Assembly: GCA_003695105.1 (NCBI GenBank)
Contig: RFIZ01000301.1
Location: 1 to 7,176, forward strand
DNA from: Fidelibacterota bacterium
GTDB taxonomy: Bacteria; Fidelibacterota; Marinisomatia; Marinisomatales; J089
Direction of reading: 5' to 3'
Length of the DNA: 7,176 bases
In this document: positions 1-6,327 of the stretch, piece after piece
Layout: the number at the start of each line of letters is the position of its first letter
Numbering within the stretch: position 1 is the first letter of the stretch
The notes under the pieces: model-generated
What the model saw: only the letters and a program-made list of their open reading frames with translations
Told to the model about the DNA's origin: nothing
Database searches by the model: none
Position numbers and translations under genes: made by a program

Positions 1-196
1 AACAAAGCATGACGGGATGGGGCGGACGATCCCAGTCGGCATGGCCGATTTGGGTTCCGTCCAATAGCTCCAGTTGAAAACCGGGTGCCGGCGCGCCTAC
101 CTTCACGTTCTGACGGGCGTGGTAGATGACGGAATTGATGAAAAAACCGAACAGAACGGAGACAATCACCAGAACGATGACGCCCAGGGTACTCAT
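1..196 (-). CDS. Membrane-anchored redoxin (TlpA/ResA/CcmG-like), 3' part cut off by window edge
   Basis: The reading frame opens at ATG 196-194 and continues without a stop for 65 codons to the window edge, so only the N-terminus is visible. Residues about 4-22 (TLGVIVLVIVSVLFGFFIN) form one hydrophobic segment, followed by a polar stretch and then KVGAPAPGFQLELLDG at about 32-47. That last motif is the usual entry to the AhpC/TSA-redoxin fold of TlpA, ResA, CcmG and MauD proteins, normally written VGxPAPxFxLxxLDG. The predicted product is therefore a thiol-disulfide protein tethered to the membrane with its domain probably in the periplasm. The diagnostic active-site CxxC would lie beyond the edge and cannot be seen. 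The start overlaps the hyaD stop (ATGA), which points to translational coupling and a role linked to the hydrogenase, perhaps protecting or maturing an exported cysteine-rich subunit. It does not look like HyaE/HoxO, which are soluble. Family is fairly sure; exact role is inference. Confidence 0.72.
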   Translation of the reverse strand, partial: MSTLGVIVLVIVSVLFGFFINSVIYHARQNVKVGAPAPGFQLELLDGTQIGHADWDRPPHPVMLC

Positions 197-657
197 GGGG
201 TCAGCCAGGCCTGGATTTGGTCCCGAATCATGGCCAATACGTCCGGTACCAGGGCTTCCACCTCGGGACTCAGGCCGATGCCCATGTCCAGGTTTTTGGG
301 AGGAATCCCGATGAGAACCAATTCCCTGGGATAGCGGTTGTGCAGCCGGGCCAGGGCCAGGAGTTCGGTCAACCCGGTTTGATGGGAAGACATTTTTTTC
401 TGAATTAAGGCGGGAATATCATTGTCGTAGCGATGGATCCGAAAGCCGGCTTCCAGCGGAATGACTGCATCCACCAGGATCAGGCCGTCGGCCGCTTCGA
501 TGTAATCCAGTAGATACAGACCCTGGGTCCCGCCGTCCACGATTTCGACGTCGTCGGGATAGTCGGTTGTCTCCTGTAGGCGACGGGCCACCGTACAGCC
601 GAAGCCTTCATCTCCATAGAGCAGATTCCCCAGTCCCAGGACAGTAATTTTCATCAT
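193..657 (-). CDS. hyaD: [NiFe] hydrogenase maturation endopeptidase, HyaD/HupD/HybD family
   Basis: This 154-residue protein is a cytoplasmic protease of peptidase family M52, which removes the C-terminal extension of the hydrogenase large subunit once nickel is in place. The opening GLGNLLYGDEGFG (residues 8-20) is the family signature. By comparison with E. coli HybD, the nickel-sensing residues are Glu17, Asp63 (in LILVDAV) and His92 (in SSHQTGL), all present. Length is close to HybD (164) and shorter than HyaD (about 195). Two ATGs stand in tandem (657 and 654); the conserved motif begins five residues later, so the start must be one of them. Neither has a recognisable Shine-Dalgarno: the preceding bases are the U-tract of a terminator hairpin. 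Its substrate is most likely the HyaB encoded two genes upstream, whose tail has the right cleavage site. The stop overlaps the ATG of the next gene. Confidence 0.95.
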   Translation of the reverse strand: MMKITVLGLGNLLYGDEGFGCTVARRLQETTDYPDDVEIVDGGTQGLYLLDYIEAADGLILVDAVIPLEAGFRIHRYDNDIPALIQKKMSSHQTGLTELLALARLHNRYPRELVLIGIPPKNLDMGIGLSPEVEALVPDVLAMIRDQIQAWLTP

Positions 658-662
658 CTTGG

Positions 663-696
663 AAAAAAGCGAGGCAGAACCGACGCCCTGCCTCGC
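663..696 (-). terminator. Intrinsic (rho-independent) terminator between hyaC and hyaD
   Basis: Read on the minus strand, GCGAGGCAG (696-688) pairs perfectly with CTGCCTCGC (677-669), a GC-rich 9-bp stem with a 10-base loop, followed immediately by six T residues (668-663). On the plus strand the hairpin is not followed by a T-run, so it works for minus-strand transcription only. It sits 24 bases after the hyaC stop and ends five bases before the hyaD start, so it would stop most transcripts after the three structural genes and pass a fraction on to hyaD and the redoxin gene. Efficiency cannot be judged from sequence. Confidence 0.88.
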
Positions 697-720
697 TGCA
701 TGCGTTGGTTTTGGATCCTG

Positions 721-1413
721 TCAGTCAGCGTATTCCGGACACTCTTCCACCCTCGTCTTGTAGCCCGTCACCATGGAGGAGGTCACGCTGGAGCGATCCA
801 TGATGTCGTGACGGATGATGGCGTAGAGATGCACGATGAGAAAGAAGACGAAGGCCCAGGCCACCAGATGATGGACGGTGTGGACCCGCATACTCCCGCC
901 AAAGAGGGGGATGACCCAACCGAACAGGCCGTTGAGAAAGCCGTCCGGGTTGCTCTCACTGTACATCGCCAGTCCGGTGAAGATCATGAAGATCGAACCG
1001 CAGAAGACGAAGAGAAAGTAAGTGAGGGCCGCGACCGGATTATGACCGCAGTAGTTGGGTTCCTTTTTCCGGATGAAGAGGTAACTGGCCAGCTGATCCT
1101 TGAAGGGTTGTCCCCACCAGACCGGATTCCAGGGTTTGAACCCGGCAAACCGGGCATAGGGATCTTTGCCGAACAGGGCCCAGTACATCCGAAAGAGGAA
1201 GTTGGCCAGGAAGACAAAGGCCGTGCCGAAGTGGACATATCGGATCCACGCCATCATGTGATACCAGGTTGCTTCTCCCACGGACGGTGCCAGAAACGGA
1301 GTGGCAATATAGATTCCGGTGAGGAAGAGGATGGTCACGGAGAGGGCATTGATCCAGTGATACCAACGGACCGGCAACCGCCAGACGTATTGTTCTTGGT
1401 ATAACTTCGCCAT
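721..1413 (-). CDS. hyaC: Ni/Fe-hydrogenase b-type cytochrome subunit
   Basis: This 230-residue integral membrane protein anchors the hydrogenase dimer and passes electrons from the small subunit through two b hemes to quinone. Four hydrophobic segments are visible, roughly residues 21-41, 56-80, 127-149 and 183-200. Candidate heme-ligand histidines sit where the HyaC/HupC family has them: His19 (WYHW), His61 (YVHFG), His181/182 (HTVHH) and His195 (IVHLY). The C-terminal signature VHLYAIIRHDIMDR followed by SSVTSSMVTGYKTR is typical of the family. Length agrees with E. coli HyaC (235). It starts nine bases after the hyaB stop. The ribosome-binding region is an uninterrupted run of seven G (plus-strand C 1417-1423), which includes the last base of the hyaB stop codon and ends three bases before ATG; this is an unusually placed purine tract. 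Downstream is a terminator. Confidence 0.96.
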   Translation of the reverse strand: MAKLYQEQYVWRLPVRWYHWINALSVTILFLTGIYIATPFLAPSVGEATWYHMMAWIRYVHFGTAFVFLANFLFRMYWALFGKDPYARFAGFKPWNPVWWGQPFKDQLASYLFIRKKEPNYCGHNPVAALTYFLFVFCGSIFMIFTGLAMYSESNPDGFLNGLFGWVIPLFGGSMRVHTVHHLVAWAFVFFLIVHLYAIIRHDIMDRSSVTSSMVTGYKTRVEECPEYAD

Positions 1414-1422
1414 ATTCCCCCC

Positions 1423-3147
1423 CTACACGATTTTGACGGTCGTGATTTCGTTCCCGTTCATGTCCATGACGTGAGAGGCACAGGCCAGGCAGGGATCGAA
1501 GGAATGGACGGTCCGGAGGATTTCCAGCGGTTTCTCCGGGTCGGCCATGGGCGTCCCCTTCAGGGCCGCCTCGTAGGCGCCGGAACGGCCTTTACCATCC
1601 CGGGGAGAGGCGTTCCAGGTGGACGGCACCACGATCTGGTAGTCTTCGATCTTTTTGTCCTTGATATGGATCCAGTGTCCCAGAGAACCCCGGGGAGCTT
1701 CGGTAAAGCCAAATCCTTTGGCTTCTTTCGGCCAGCGCTCCGGATCCCACATGCTGCTGTCGTAGACTTTCGTGTCGCCTTTTTTCACGTTGGCAATCAG
1801 CTGGTCGTAGTAGTGTTTCATGAATCCGGCGGTTTGTTTGCATTCAATACCGCGGGCCGCCGTCCGTCCCAGGGTGGAGAACAGGGCCGCCGCCGGTACG
1901 TCCAGATCCTTCAGGACGAAATTCACCGTATCCACGATTTCATCCACGCCCTTGACGTAGGCGATCAACACCCGGGCCAGGGGACCCACTTCCATGGGAT
2001 TGTCCTTCCAGCGCGGGGTCTTCAGCCAACTGTACTTCTGATCCGTATCCAGGTATTCGTAGGGGAGATCGGGACCGGTGTACTTGGGATTCGTCTGGCC
2101 TTCAAAAGGATGGAGACCACCGTCGGCCTTTCCGTCGTAGGTGTACCAGGAGTGGGCGATCTCTTCCTTGATCTGACTCAAATCCTTGGGATCCACGTCC
2201 TCATCCACGTGGGAGAGATCCTTGTTCAGAATCGCACCGCGGGGCCAGAGGAAGGATCCGGGATCGTGAATGTCCGTCTCCGGGAAATCACCGTACGCCA
2301 GATAATTTCCCAGACCACCGCCAATGGAGCCCCAGTCTTTGTAGAACTTGGCCACGGCCAGGAGATCGGGAATGTACACCTGGTTGATGAAGGTGTTGGT
2401 GTCGTCGATGATCTTCTTGATCATGGACAGTTTCTCAATGTTGATCACATTGTCCGCATTGGGGTCGATTGCCGTGGCGACACCGCCCACCGCATAATTG
2501 GGGTGGGGATTCTTGCCACCGAAGATGGTGTGGATCTTGATGATTTCCTTCTGGAATTCCAGAGCTTCCAGGTAGTGGGCCACCGCCAGCAGATTGACGG
2601 CCGGCGGCAGTTTATAGGCCGAATGTCCCCAGTAGCCGTTGGTGAAGATTCCCAGTTGTCCGCTTTCGACGAAGGTGGTCAGCCGGGCTTTCAGATCCTT
2701 GAAATACCCGGGAGACGATTTGGGCCAGGGGGAAATACTCTGGGCGATTTCCGAGGTTTCCTTGGGGTCGGCGCTCAGGGCACTGACCACGTCCACCCAG
2801 TCCAGCGCGTGGAGATGGTAGAAGTGGATCAAATGGTCCTGGGTCTGCTGCGTCGCATTCATCAAATTACGGATGATCCGGGCGTTGTCGGGGATTTTGA
2901 TGCCCAGGGCATCTTCGACACAGCGGACGGAGGCGATGGCGTGCACGGTGGTACAGACACCGCAGATCCGTTGGGTGAAAGCCCAGGCATCCCGGGGATC
3001 CCGGCCTTTCAGGATCAGTTCCAGACCCCGCCACATGGTTCCGGAGCTGTAGGCTTCGGCGATGGTATTGTGATCATCCAGGACGGTTTCGATCCGCAGG
3101 TGACCTTCGATACGGGGAATGGGGTCGACAACAATTCGTTTGGCCAT
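1423..3147 (-). CDS. hyaB: [NiFe] hydrogenase large subunit, group 1 (catalytic, NiFe(CN)2CO site)
   Basis: This 574-residue catalytic subunit splits H2 at a nickel-iron centre and is exported with HyaA by the Tat pathway. The N-terminal CxxC is RICGVC (Cys62, Cys65) and the C-terminal one is DPCLAC (Cys553, Cys556); together they give the four nickel ligands. Glu14 in PRIEGH is the usual proton-path glutamate, and Arg486 in EAPRGSLGH is the conserved second-sphere arginine. GRTAARGIEC and VVPSTWNASPRD are also strongly Hyd-1-like. HyaD should cut after His559, removing 15 residues (VMDMNGNEITTVKIV), so the gene encodes an unprocessed precursor. E. coli HyaB has 597 residues, so the length is normal. 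The start has a good AGGAGGGTG site about seven bases upstream and lies 13 bases after the hyaA stop. Family assignment is near certain; the subgroup (1d or close to it) follows mainly from the small subunit. Confidence 0.98.
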   Translation of the reverse strand: MAKRIVVDPIPRIEGHLRIETVLDDHNTIAEAYSSGTMWRGLELILKGRDPRDAWAFTQRICGVCTTVHAIASVRCVEDALGIKIPDNARIIRNLMNATQQTQDHLIHFYHLHALDWVDVVSALSADPKETSEIAQSISPWPKSSPGYFKDLKARLTTFVESGQLGIFTNGYWGHSAYKLPPAVNLLAVAHYLEALEFQKEIIKIHTIFGGKNPHPNYAVGGVATAIDPNADNVINIEKLSMIKKIIDDTNTFINQVYIPDLLAVAKFYKDWGSIGGGLGNYLAYGDFPETDIHDPGSFLWPRGAILNKDLSHVDEDVDPKDLSQIKEEIAHSWYTYDGKADGGLHPFEGQTNPKYTGPDLPYEYLDTDQKYSWLKTPRWKDNPMEVGPLARVLIAYVKGVDEIVDTVNFVLKDLDVPAAALFSTLGRTAARGIECKQTAGFMKHYYDQLIANVKKGDTKVYDSSMWDPERWPKEAKGFGFTEAPRGSLGHWIHIKDKKIEDYQIVVPSTWNASPRDGKGRSGAYEAALKGTPMADPEKPLEILRTVHSFDPCLACASHVMDMNGNEITTVKIV

Positions 3148-3160
3148 GATTCACACCCTC

Positions 3161-4240
3161 CTATTCTTCGTTGTCGTTGTCGGCTGATTTTTTCTTGATG
3201 GCGGAACCGATGGCGTGGGCAGCCACACCGGCGGCAGCGGCACCAACCGCCACCATCCCGATCCGGTCGGCATTGCTGTCTGTCCCCACGAAGGGAACCG
3301 CCGCCAGCCGGGAATAGAAGGGACCGTTGTCCCAGAAATTCGGTTCCGAACAGCCGATGCAGGGATGTCCGGCCTGAATGGGGAAACTGACCCCGCCGTT
3401 CCATTTCATCGAGCTGCAGGAATTGTAGGTCGTGGGACCTTTGCAGCCCATCTTGTACAGACACCAGCCCTTCTGGGCTCCTTCGTCGTCGAAACTTTCC
3501 ACGAACATGCCGGCGTCGAAGTAGGGCCGACGATAGCATTTGTCATGGATACGGGTGCCATAGAAAGCCTTGGGCCGGCCCAGGCGGTCCAGCTCCGGCA
3601 GCGTACCGAAGGTCAGCACATGGGCGATGGTTCCGGTCATCACTTCCGCAATGGGAGGACAGCCCGGAACATTGATGATCGGTTTGCCGCTGATCAGTTT
3701 GTGCACCGGTTGGGCTCCGGTGGGATTGGGTTTGGCGTTCTGTACGCAACCGAAGGAAGCGCAGGAACCCCAGGAAATGACGGCCATGGCGTCGGCCGCC
3801 GTCTCTTTCAGGACATTCAGAAACGAATCACCGCCCACCATGCAGTAGACGCCGTTGTCCTTCGTAGGGGCGTTGCCTTCCACCGCCAGGATGTATTTCC
3901 CTTTGTATTCCTTCATGATCTGTTTCCGGACCGCTTCCAGCTGATGTCCCGCGGCGGCGCTCAACGTGTCGTCATAGTCGAGGGAAATCATGTTGAGCAC
4001 GATGTCGGCCACGATGGGATGGGAAGAACGGATGAAGGATTCACTGCAGCAGGTGCATTCCAGTCCGTGCAGCCACAATACCGGAATCCGGGGTTTGGTT
4101 TCCATCGCTTTCAGCATCTTGGGCAGCCCGGAGGCGCCAAGACCCAGATACACCGACAGGAGACTGCAGTATTTCATGAATTCCCGGCGGTCGATACCGC
4201 GGGATTCCATGATTTCAGCATAGGTCTGTTGTTTTTTCAT
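3161..4240 (-). CDS. hyaA: [NiFe] hydrogenase small subunit, O2-tolerant type, Tat-exported
   Basis: This 359-residue electron-transfer subunit carries three Fe-S clusters from the NiFe site to HyaC. The Tat signal has RREFMK at residues 18-23 and probably ends after Ala45. Cys62, 64, 65, 160, 165 and 194 equal mature positions 17, 19, 20, 115, 120 and 149 of E. coli HyaA, the full set for an oxygen-protecting [4Fe-3S] proximal cluster; ordinary hydrogenases have Gly at 19 and 120. Distal [4Fe-4S] ligands are His232, Cys235, Cys260, Cys266; medial [3Fe-4S] ligands are Cys275, Cys294, Cys297. A C-terminal helix (about 327-348) anchors it in the membrane. ATG 4240 is chosen because AAGGAAAGGGAGGGT lies just upstream and the Tat N-region fits; an in-frame ATG at 4342 would add 34 residues overlapping the MarR gene. 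The marR gap is 43 bp with no visible promoter. Confidence 0.97.
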   Translation of the reverse strand: MKKQQTYAEIMESRGIDRREFMKYCSLLSVYLGLGASGLPKMLKAMETKPRIPVLWLHGLECTCCSESFIRSSHPIVADIVLNMISLDYDDTLSAAAGHQLEAVRKQIMKEYKGKYILAVEGNAPTKDNGVYCMVGGDSFLNVLKETAADAMAVISWGSCASFGCVQNAKPNPTGAQPVHKLISGKPIINVPGCPPIAEVMTGTIAHVLTFGTLPELDRLGRPKAFYGTRIHDKCYRRPYFDAGMFVESFDDEGAQKGWCLYKMGCKGPTTYNSCSSMKWNGGVSFPIQAGHPCIGCSEPNFWDNGPFYSRLAAVPFVGTDSNADRIGMVAVGAAAAGVAAHAIGSAIKKKSADNDNEE

Positions 4241-4255
4241 ACCCTCCCTTTCCTT
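4241..4255 (-). promoter_or_regulatory. Ribosome-binding site that fixes the hyaA start
   Basis: On the minus strand the 15 bases AAGGAAAGGGAGGGT run directly into ATG 4240. They contain two overlapping Shine-Dalgarno matches (AAGGA and GGGAGG). No comparable site stands before the in-frame ATG at 4342, which lies inside the marR coding region. This decides the start of the Tat signal peptide. Confidence 0.75.
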
Positions 4256-4283
4256 GCTGTTCTGTTTCATGAATCGTTTGTCG

Positions 4284-4838
4284 TCAGGAATCGGCTTCCA
4301 CTGTTCGCTGGACGCAATAGCGGTTGTGATCCCGGATGACACATTCTTCGGCAGACAGATCGTTACACTGGAGGCACATGATGTCCAGTTGGCTCGTCTG
4401 TCCCACCAGACCCTGGATATAGCGTTCGAGGAAACGGTTCAACTGCTGCTGTTCCTCCACCGAAAACTCGATCAAAACCCGATTGTGGAGGGTGATCCGT
4501 TCCGCTTCGAACTGGTCCAGAAGATCCACCGCCTTCTTGCGAATGGACACCTGAACCGAACGCCGGTCCCCCGAAGCGGTTTTTCGGCTGACCAGAGACT
4601 GATGTACTAATTTTTCCACGGATTGGCTGATGGCCGCATTGGAAATACCAAAATGCTGGGCCAGGGTTGAAATCGTTTTGGCGCCGCCTACATACAGGGT
4701 TTTCAATAAATAGAGTTGCGTCTTGGAGATGGGGGGATGAAACAACCGGGCGATCAGGCGGTCTTCGGTCAGATCGGTCAGTACCTGGGTCAACAGGTGC
4801 AGATTTTCAGCAATCCGATGGGGACCGTTTTGCGCCAA
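4284..4838 (-). CDS. MarR-family winged-helix transcriptional regulator with a four-cysteine C-terminal tail
   Basis: A 184-residue DNA-binding protein, probably a dimeric repressor of its own operon. The winged helix spans about residues 39-103: helix-turn-helix STLAQHFGISNAAISQSVEK (57-76) and wing motif SGDRRSVQV (89-97), the MarR signature. The C-terminal tail, after the dimerisation helices, holds Cys155, Cys158, Cys166 and Cys175 in CxxC-x7-C-x8-C; most MarR proteins are about 140-150 residues and lack this. Such spacing could bind zinc or an Fe-S cluster, or form disulfides, making oxygen or redox sensing plausible next to an oxygen-tolerant hydrogenase; this is inference. The start is TTG, with AAGGA (4852-4848) nine bases upstream; no ATG gives a full HTH domain. 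It lies 43 bp before hyaA in the same direction, so it probably shares the hydrogenase transcript. Not assignable to a named MarR subfamily from sequence alone. Confidence 0.93.
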   Translation of the reverse strand: MAQNGPHRIAENLHLLTQVLTDLTEDRLIARLFHPPISKTQLYLLKTLYVGGAKTISTLAQHFGISNAAISQSVEKLVHQSLVSRKTASGDRRSVQVSIRKKAVDLLDQFEAERITLHNRVLIEFSVEEQQQLNRFLERYIQGLVGQTSQLDIMCLQCNDLSAEECVIRDHNRYCVQRTVEADS

Positions 4839-4841
4839 TAA

Positions 4842-4875
4842 GATAGTTCCTTAATTATTAAGTTAATTAACTATC
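4842..4875. promoter_or_regulatory. Nested AT-rich palindromes, candidate MarR operator
   Basis: Three overlapping dyads occupy 34 bp: a perfect 12-bp palindrome AGTTAATTAACT (4861-4872), a 13-bp odd-centred palindrome CTTAATTATTAAG (4850-4862), and outer arms GATAGTT (4842-4848) and AACTATC (4869-4875). MarR dimers typically bind 16-20-bp AT-rich palindromes near their own promoter. This one starts just after the predicted transcription start and covers the Shine-Dalgarno of marR, so binding would block transcription. The same arms could pair in the mRNA. Assignment to this MarR protein is inferred from position and symmetry. Confidence 0.68.
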
Positions 4876-4885
4876 AAGACGCTTA

Positions 4886-4914
4886 AATATAATGGCAGGA
4901 TCGGGTAGGGACAA
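4886..4914 (-). promoter_or_regulatory. Sigma70-type promoter for marR and probably the hydrogenase operon
   Basis: On the minus strand TTGTCC (4914-4909) and TATATT (4891-4886) are separated by exactly 17 bases, four of six and five of six matches to TTGACA and TATAAT. Transcription would begin near 4879, giving a leader of about 40 bases that holds the palindromic operator. It is the only convincing promoter seen between the sensor kinase and hyaA. Confidence 0.62.
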
Positions 4915-4935
4915 GAAATTTTTGGTCGTCTTTTT

Positions 4936-6324
4936 TCAGTCGGCCTGAGAAAGGGGGAGGGAGACTTTGACGATCAGGCCTTTGGGGAAGTTCTGTTCGA
5001 AGGAGAGGGAACCGCCGTGCTGGGTGACAATCCAATTGACGATGGACAGTCCCAGACCGGACCCGGAGGCATTTTGACTATCTTTCCCCCGGTAATACGG
5101 CTGGATCAGCTGGTCCTTTTCCTCCTCCGATACGCCGGGGCCTTCGTCGGCAATCGCGACACAGATCCGGTCAGGGCCGCAGGATTCCAGACCGATCCGG
5201 ATGGTTCCGTGTTCCGGGGAATACTTGATGGCGTTTTCCAACAAATTTTCAAAGGCCTGGTGGAGCCAGTGTTCGTCTCCTTCCACGGTGAGAGAGGGGA
5301 GATCCTCTACTTTGAGGGTCAGGTGGCGTTTCTGCGCCTGGGACCGGGCCCGTTCCACCTCTTCGAAAAGAAGATCGTTGATCCAGACCGGCGCTTTCTG
5401 GATGGTGACGGCGCCGGAATCGGTCTTGGCGATCTGGGCCAGATGATCGATAATGTGGGTGATGCGATGCAATTCCCGTTGAAAGGCGCCTACATCCAGC
5501 CCGGTAATCCCGTTCCCTTTGCCGGAGGCCAGGCGATCCAGGTAGGTGTGGAGAATGGTAACCGGCGTTTTGATGTCGTGGGAGGCATTGGCGGCCAGGC
5601 TCCGGAGACTGGTGATGGTGGCTTCCAGACGGTCCAGAAGGTCGTTCAGCACCTCCGCCAGCTGAGAAATGTCATCTTCCGTTTCCGGCACGGGAACCCG
5701 CTGGGTCAGATCACTGGCTGTAATCGTCCGGGCGGTTTCGGCAATGGCCTTGATGGGGCGGAGACTTTGTCGCGACACCAGGGTGCTTCCCAGAAAGGCC
5801 AAGACGATGGCAATCGGAAACACCAGAAAAAAGATTTTCAATACCTGCCAGAGCGTATGGTGCACCATTGAATAGCTTTTGCCGATCACGATCCAGAAAG
5901 GGCGGGAGAGACCCAGTTCGATCGGGTGGACCAGAAAGCGGGTTTTTTCTTCCAGAAACATCCGGTCGGTGAACCTGTCCTGATCCGGTGAATAGCCCAG
6001 ACGGGACAGGAAAAGGGATGTGAGGGGAAAATTCGCCGAAGAACGAACGGGGGACCGGTTGGAATCCAGCACGGCGATGTACACGGCTTCGTCGTTCAGG
6101 TCCTGATGATGGGCTTCCATCCATTCGATGGCCTCGTTGATGGTCAGCTGCCCCCGGGTCACGTTCAGTGAGAGCCCGACCGAATGAGCTTCGGAAAGGA
6201 GACGCTGATCCAGCTCGGCATTTAACCTCCGGTCCAGAAATATCAGCACCAGGATGAGGAAGGTCAATAAAACGACGGAAATGACCAGGGAGGTTCCCAG
6301 AGCCACTCGATGTTGGAGATTCAT
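4936..6324 (-). CDS. Two-component sensor histidine kinase (HAMP, HisKA, HATPase_c)
   Basis: A 462-residue inner-membrane kinase that phosphorylates the response regulator encoded just before it. The order is: TM1 about 12-30, an extracytoplasmic sensor of about 125 residues (31-157), TM2 about 160-183, HAMP linker about 184-236 with the SLRPI start, HisKA with phospho-acceptor His249 in NASHDIKTP, then HATPase with N box Asn364 (LLENAIKYS), G1 Asp393 (DEGPG) and G2 GSGLGLS at 421-427. The H box reads SHDIKTP rather than the common SHELRTP, a known variant. All catalytic residues are present. The sensor region has no motif I recognise, so the signal is unknown; metals, envelope stress and redox state are all open. 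It starts three bases after the regulator stop, so the two are co-translated. No terminator follows it before marR, so some read-through into the hydrogenase operon is possible. Confidence 0.96.
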   Translation of the reverse strand: MNLQHRVALGTSLVISVVLLTFLILVLIFLDRRLNAELDQRLLSEAHSVGLSLNVTRGQLTINEAIEWMEAHHQDLNDEAVYIAVLDSNRSPVRSSANFPLTSLFLSRLGYSPDQDRFTDRMFLEEKTRFLVHPIELGLSRPFWIVIGKSYSMVHHTLWQVLKIFFLVFPIAIVLAFLGSTLVSRQSLRPIKAIAETARTITASDLTQRVPVPETEDDISQLAEVLNDLLDRLEATITSLRSLAANASHDIKTPVTILHTYLDRLASGKGNGITGLDVGAFQRELHRITHIIDHLAQIAKTDSGAVTIQKAPVWINDLLFEEVERARSQAQKRHLTLKVEDLPSLTVEGDEHWLHQAFENLLENAIKYSPEHGTIRIGLESCGPDRICVAIADEGPGVSEEEKDQLIQPYYRGKDSQNASGSGLGLSIVNWIVTQHGGSLSFEQNFPKGLIVKVSLPLSQAD

Positions 6325-6327
6325 ATC

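Noticed and set aside
74..334. 86-codon plus-strand open frame at the left end
   Set aside because: It overlaps antisense both the redoxin start and the 3' end of hyaD, and has no domain or convincing ribosome site.
700..1404. 234-codon plus-strand open frame opposite hyaC, rich in Asp, Glu and His
   Set aside because: Composition reflects the reverse complement of membrane-helix codons; no ribosome site or domain.
1471..3198. 575-codon plus-strand open frame opposite hyaB
   Set aside because: It is an antisense shadow. Minus-strand codons TTA, CTA and TCA are rare here, which leaves the opposite frame free of stops. Its translation is Gly/His/Val-rich with no recognisable domain, while the hyaB frame is a full catalytic subunit.
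3215..4339. 374-codon plus-strand open frame opposite hyaA
   Set aside because: Same antisense effect; no motif, and the hyaA frame has all cluster ligands.
4241..4342. 34-residue N-terminal extension of hyaA from ATG 4342
   Set aside because: It overlaps the end of marR, lacks a ribosome site, and would bury the Tat signal behind an atypical leader. ATG 4240 has a strong site.
4862..4877. FNR-like site (TTGAT half) at the marR promoter
   Set aside because: Only one half matches TTGAT-N4-ATCAA; the other half matches two of five bases. The sequence is better explained as part of the palindromic operator.
4915..4935. Possible terminator after the histidine kinase (runs of A and T)
   Set aside because: On the minus strand the stop is followed by A-runs without a stable hairpin, so no intrinsic terminator can be supported.
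5017..5871. 284-codon plus-strand open frame opposite the histidine kinase
   Set aside because: Antisense shadow of a well-supported kinase with all catalytic boxes.
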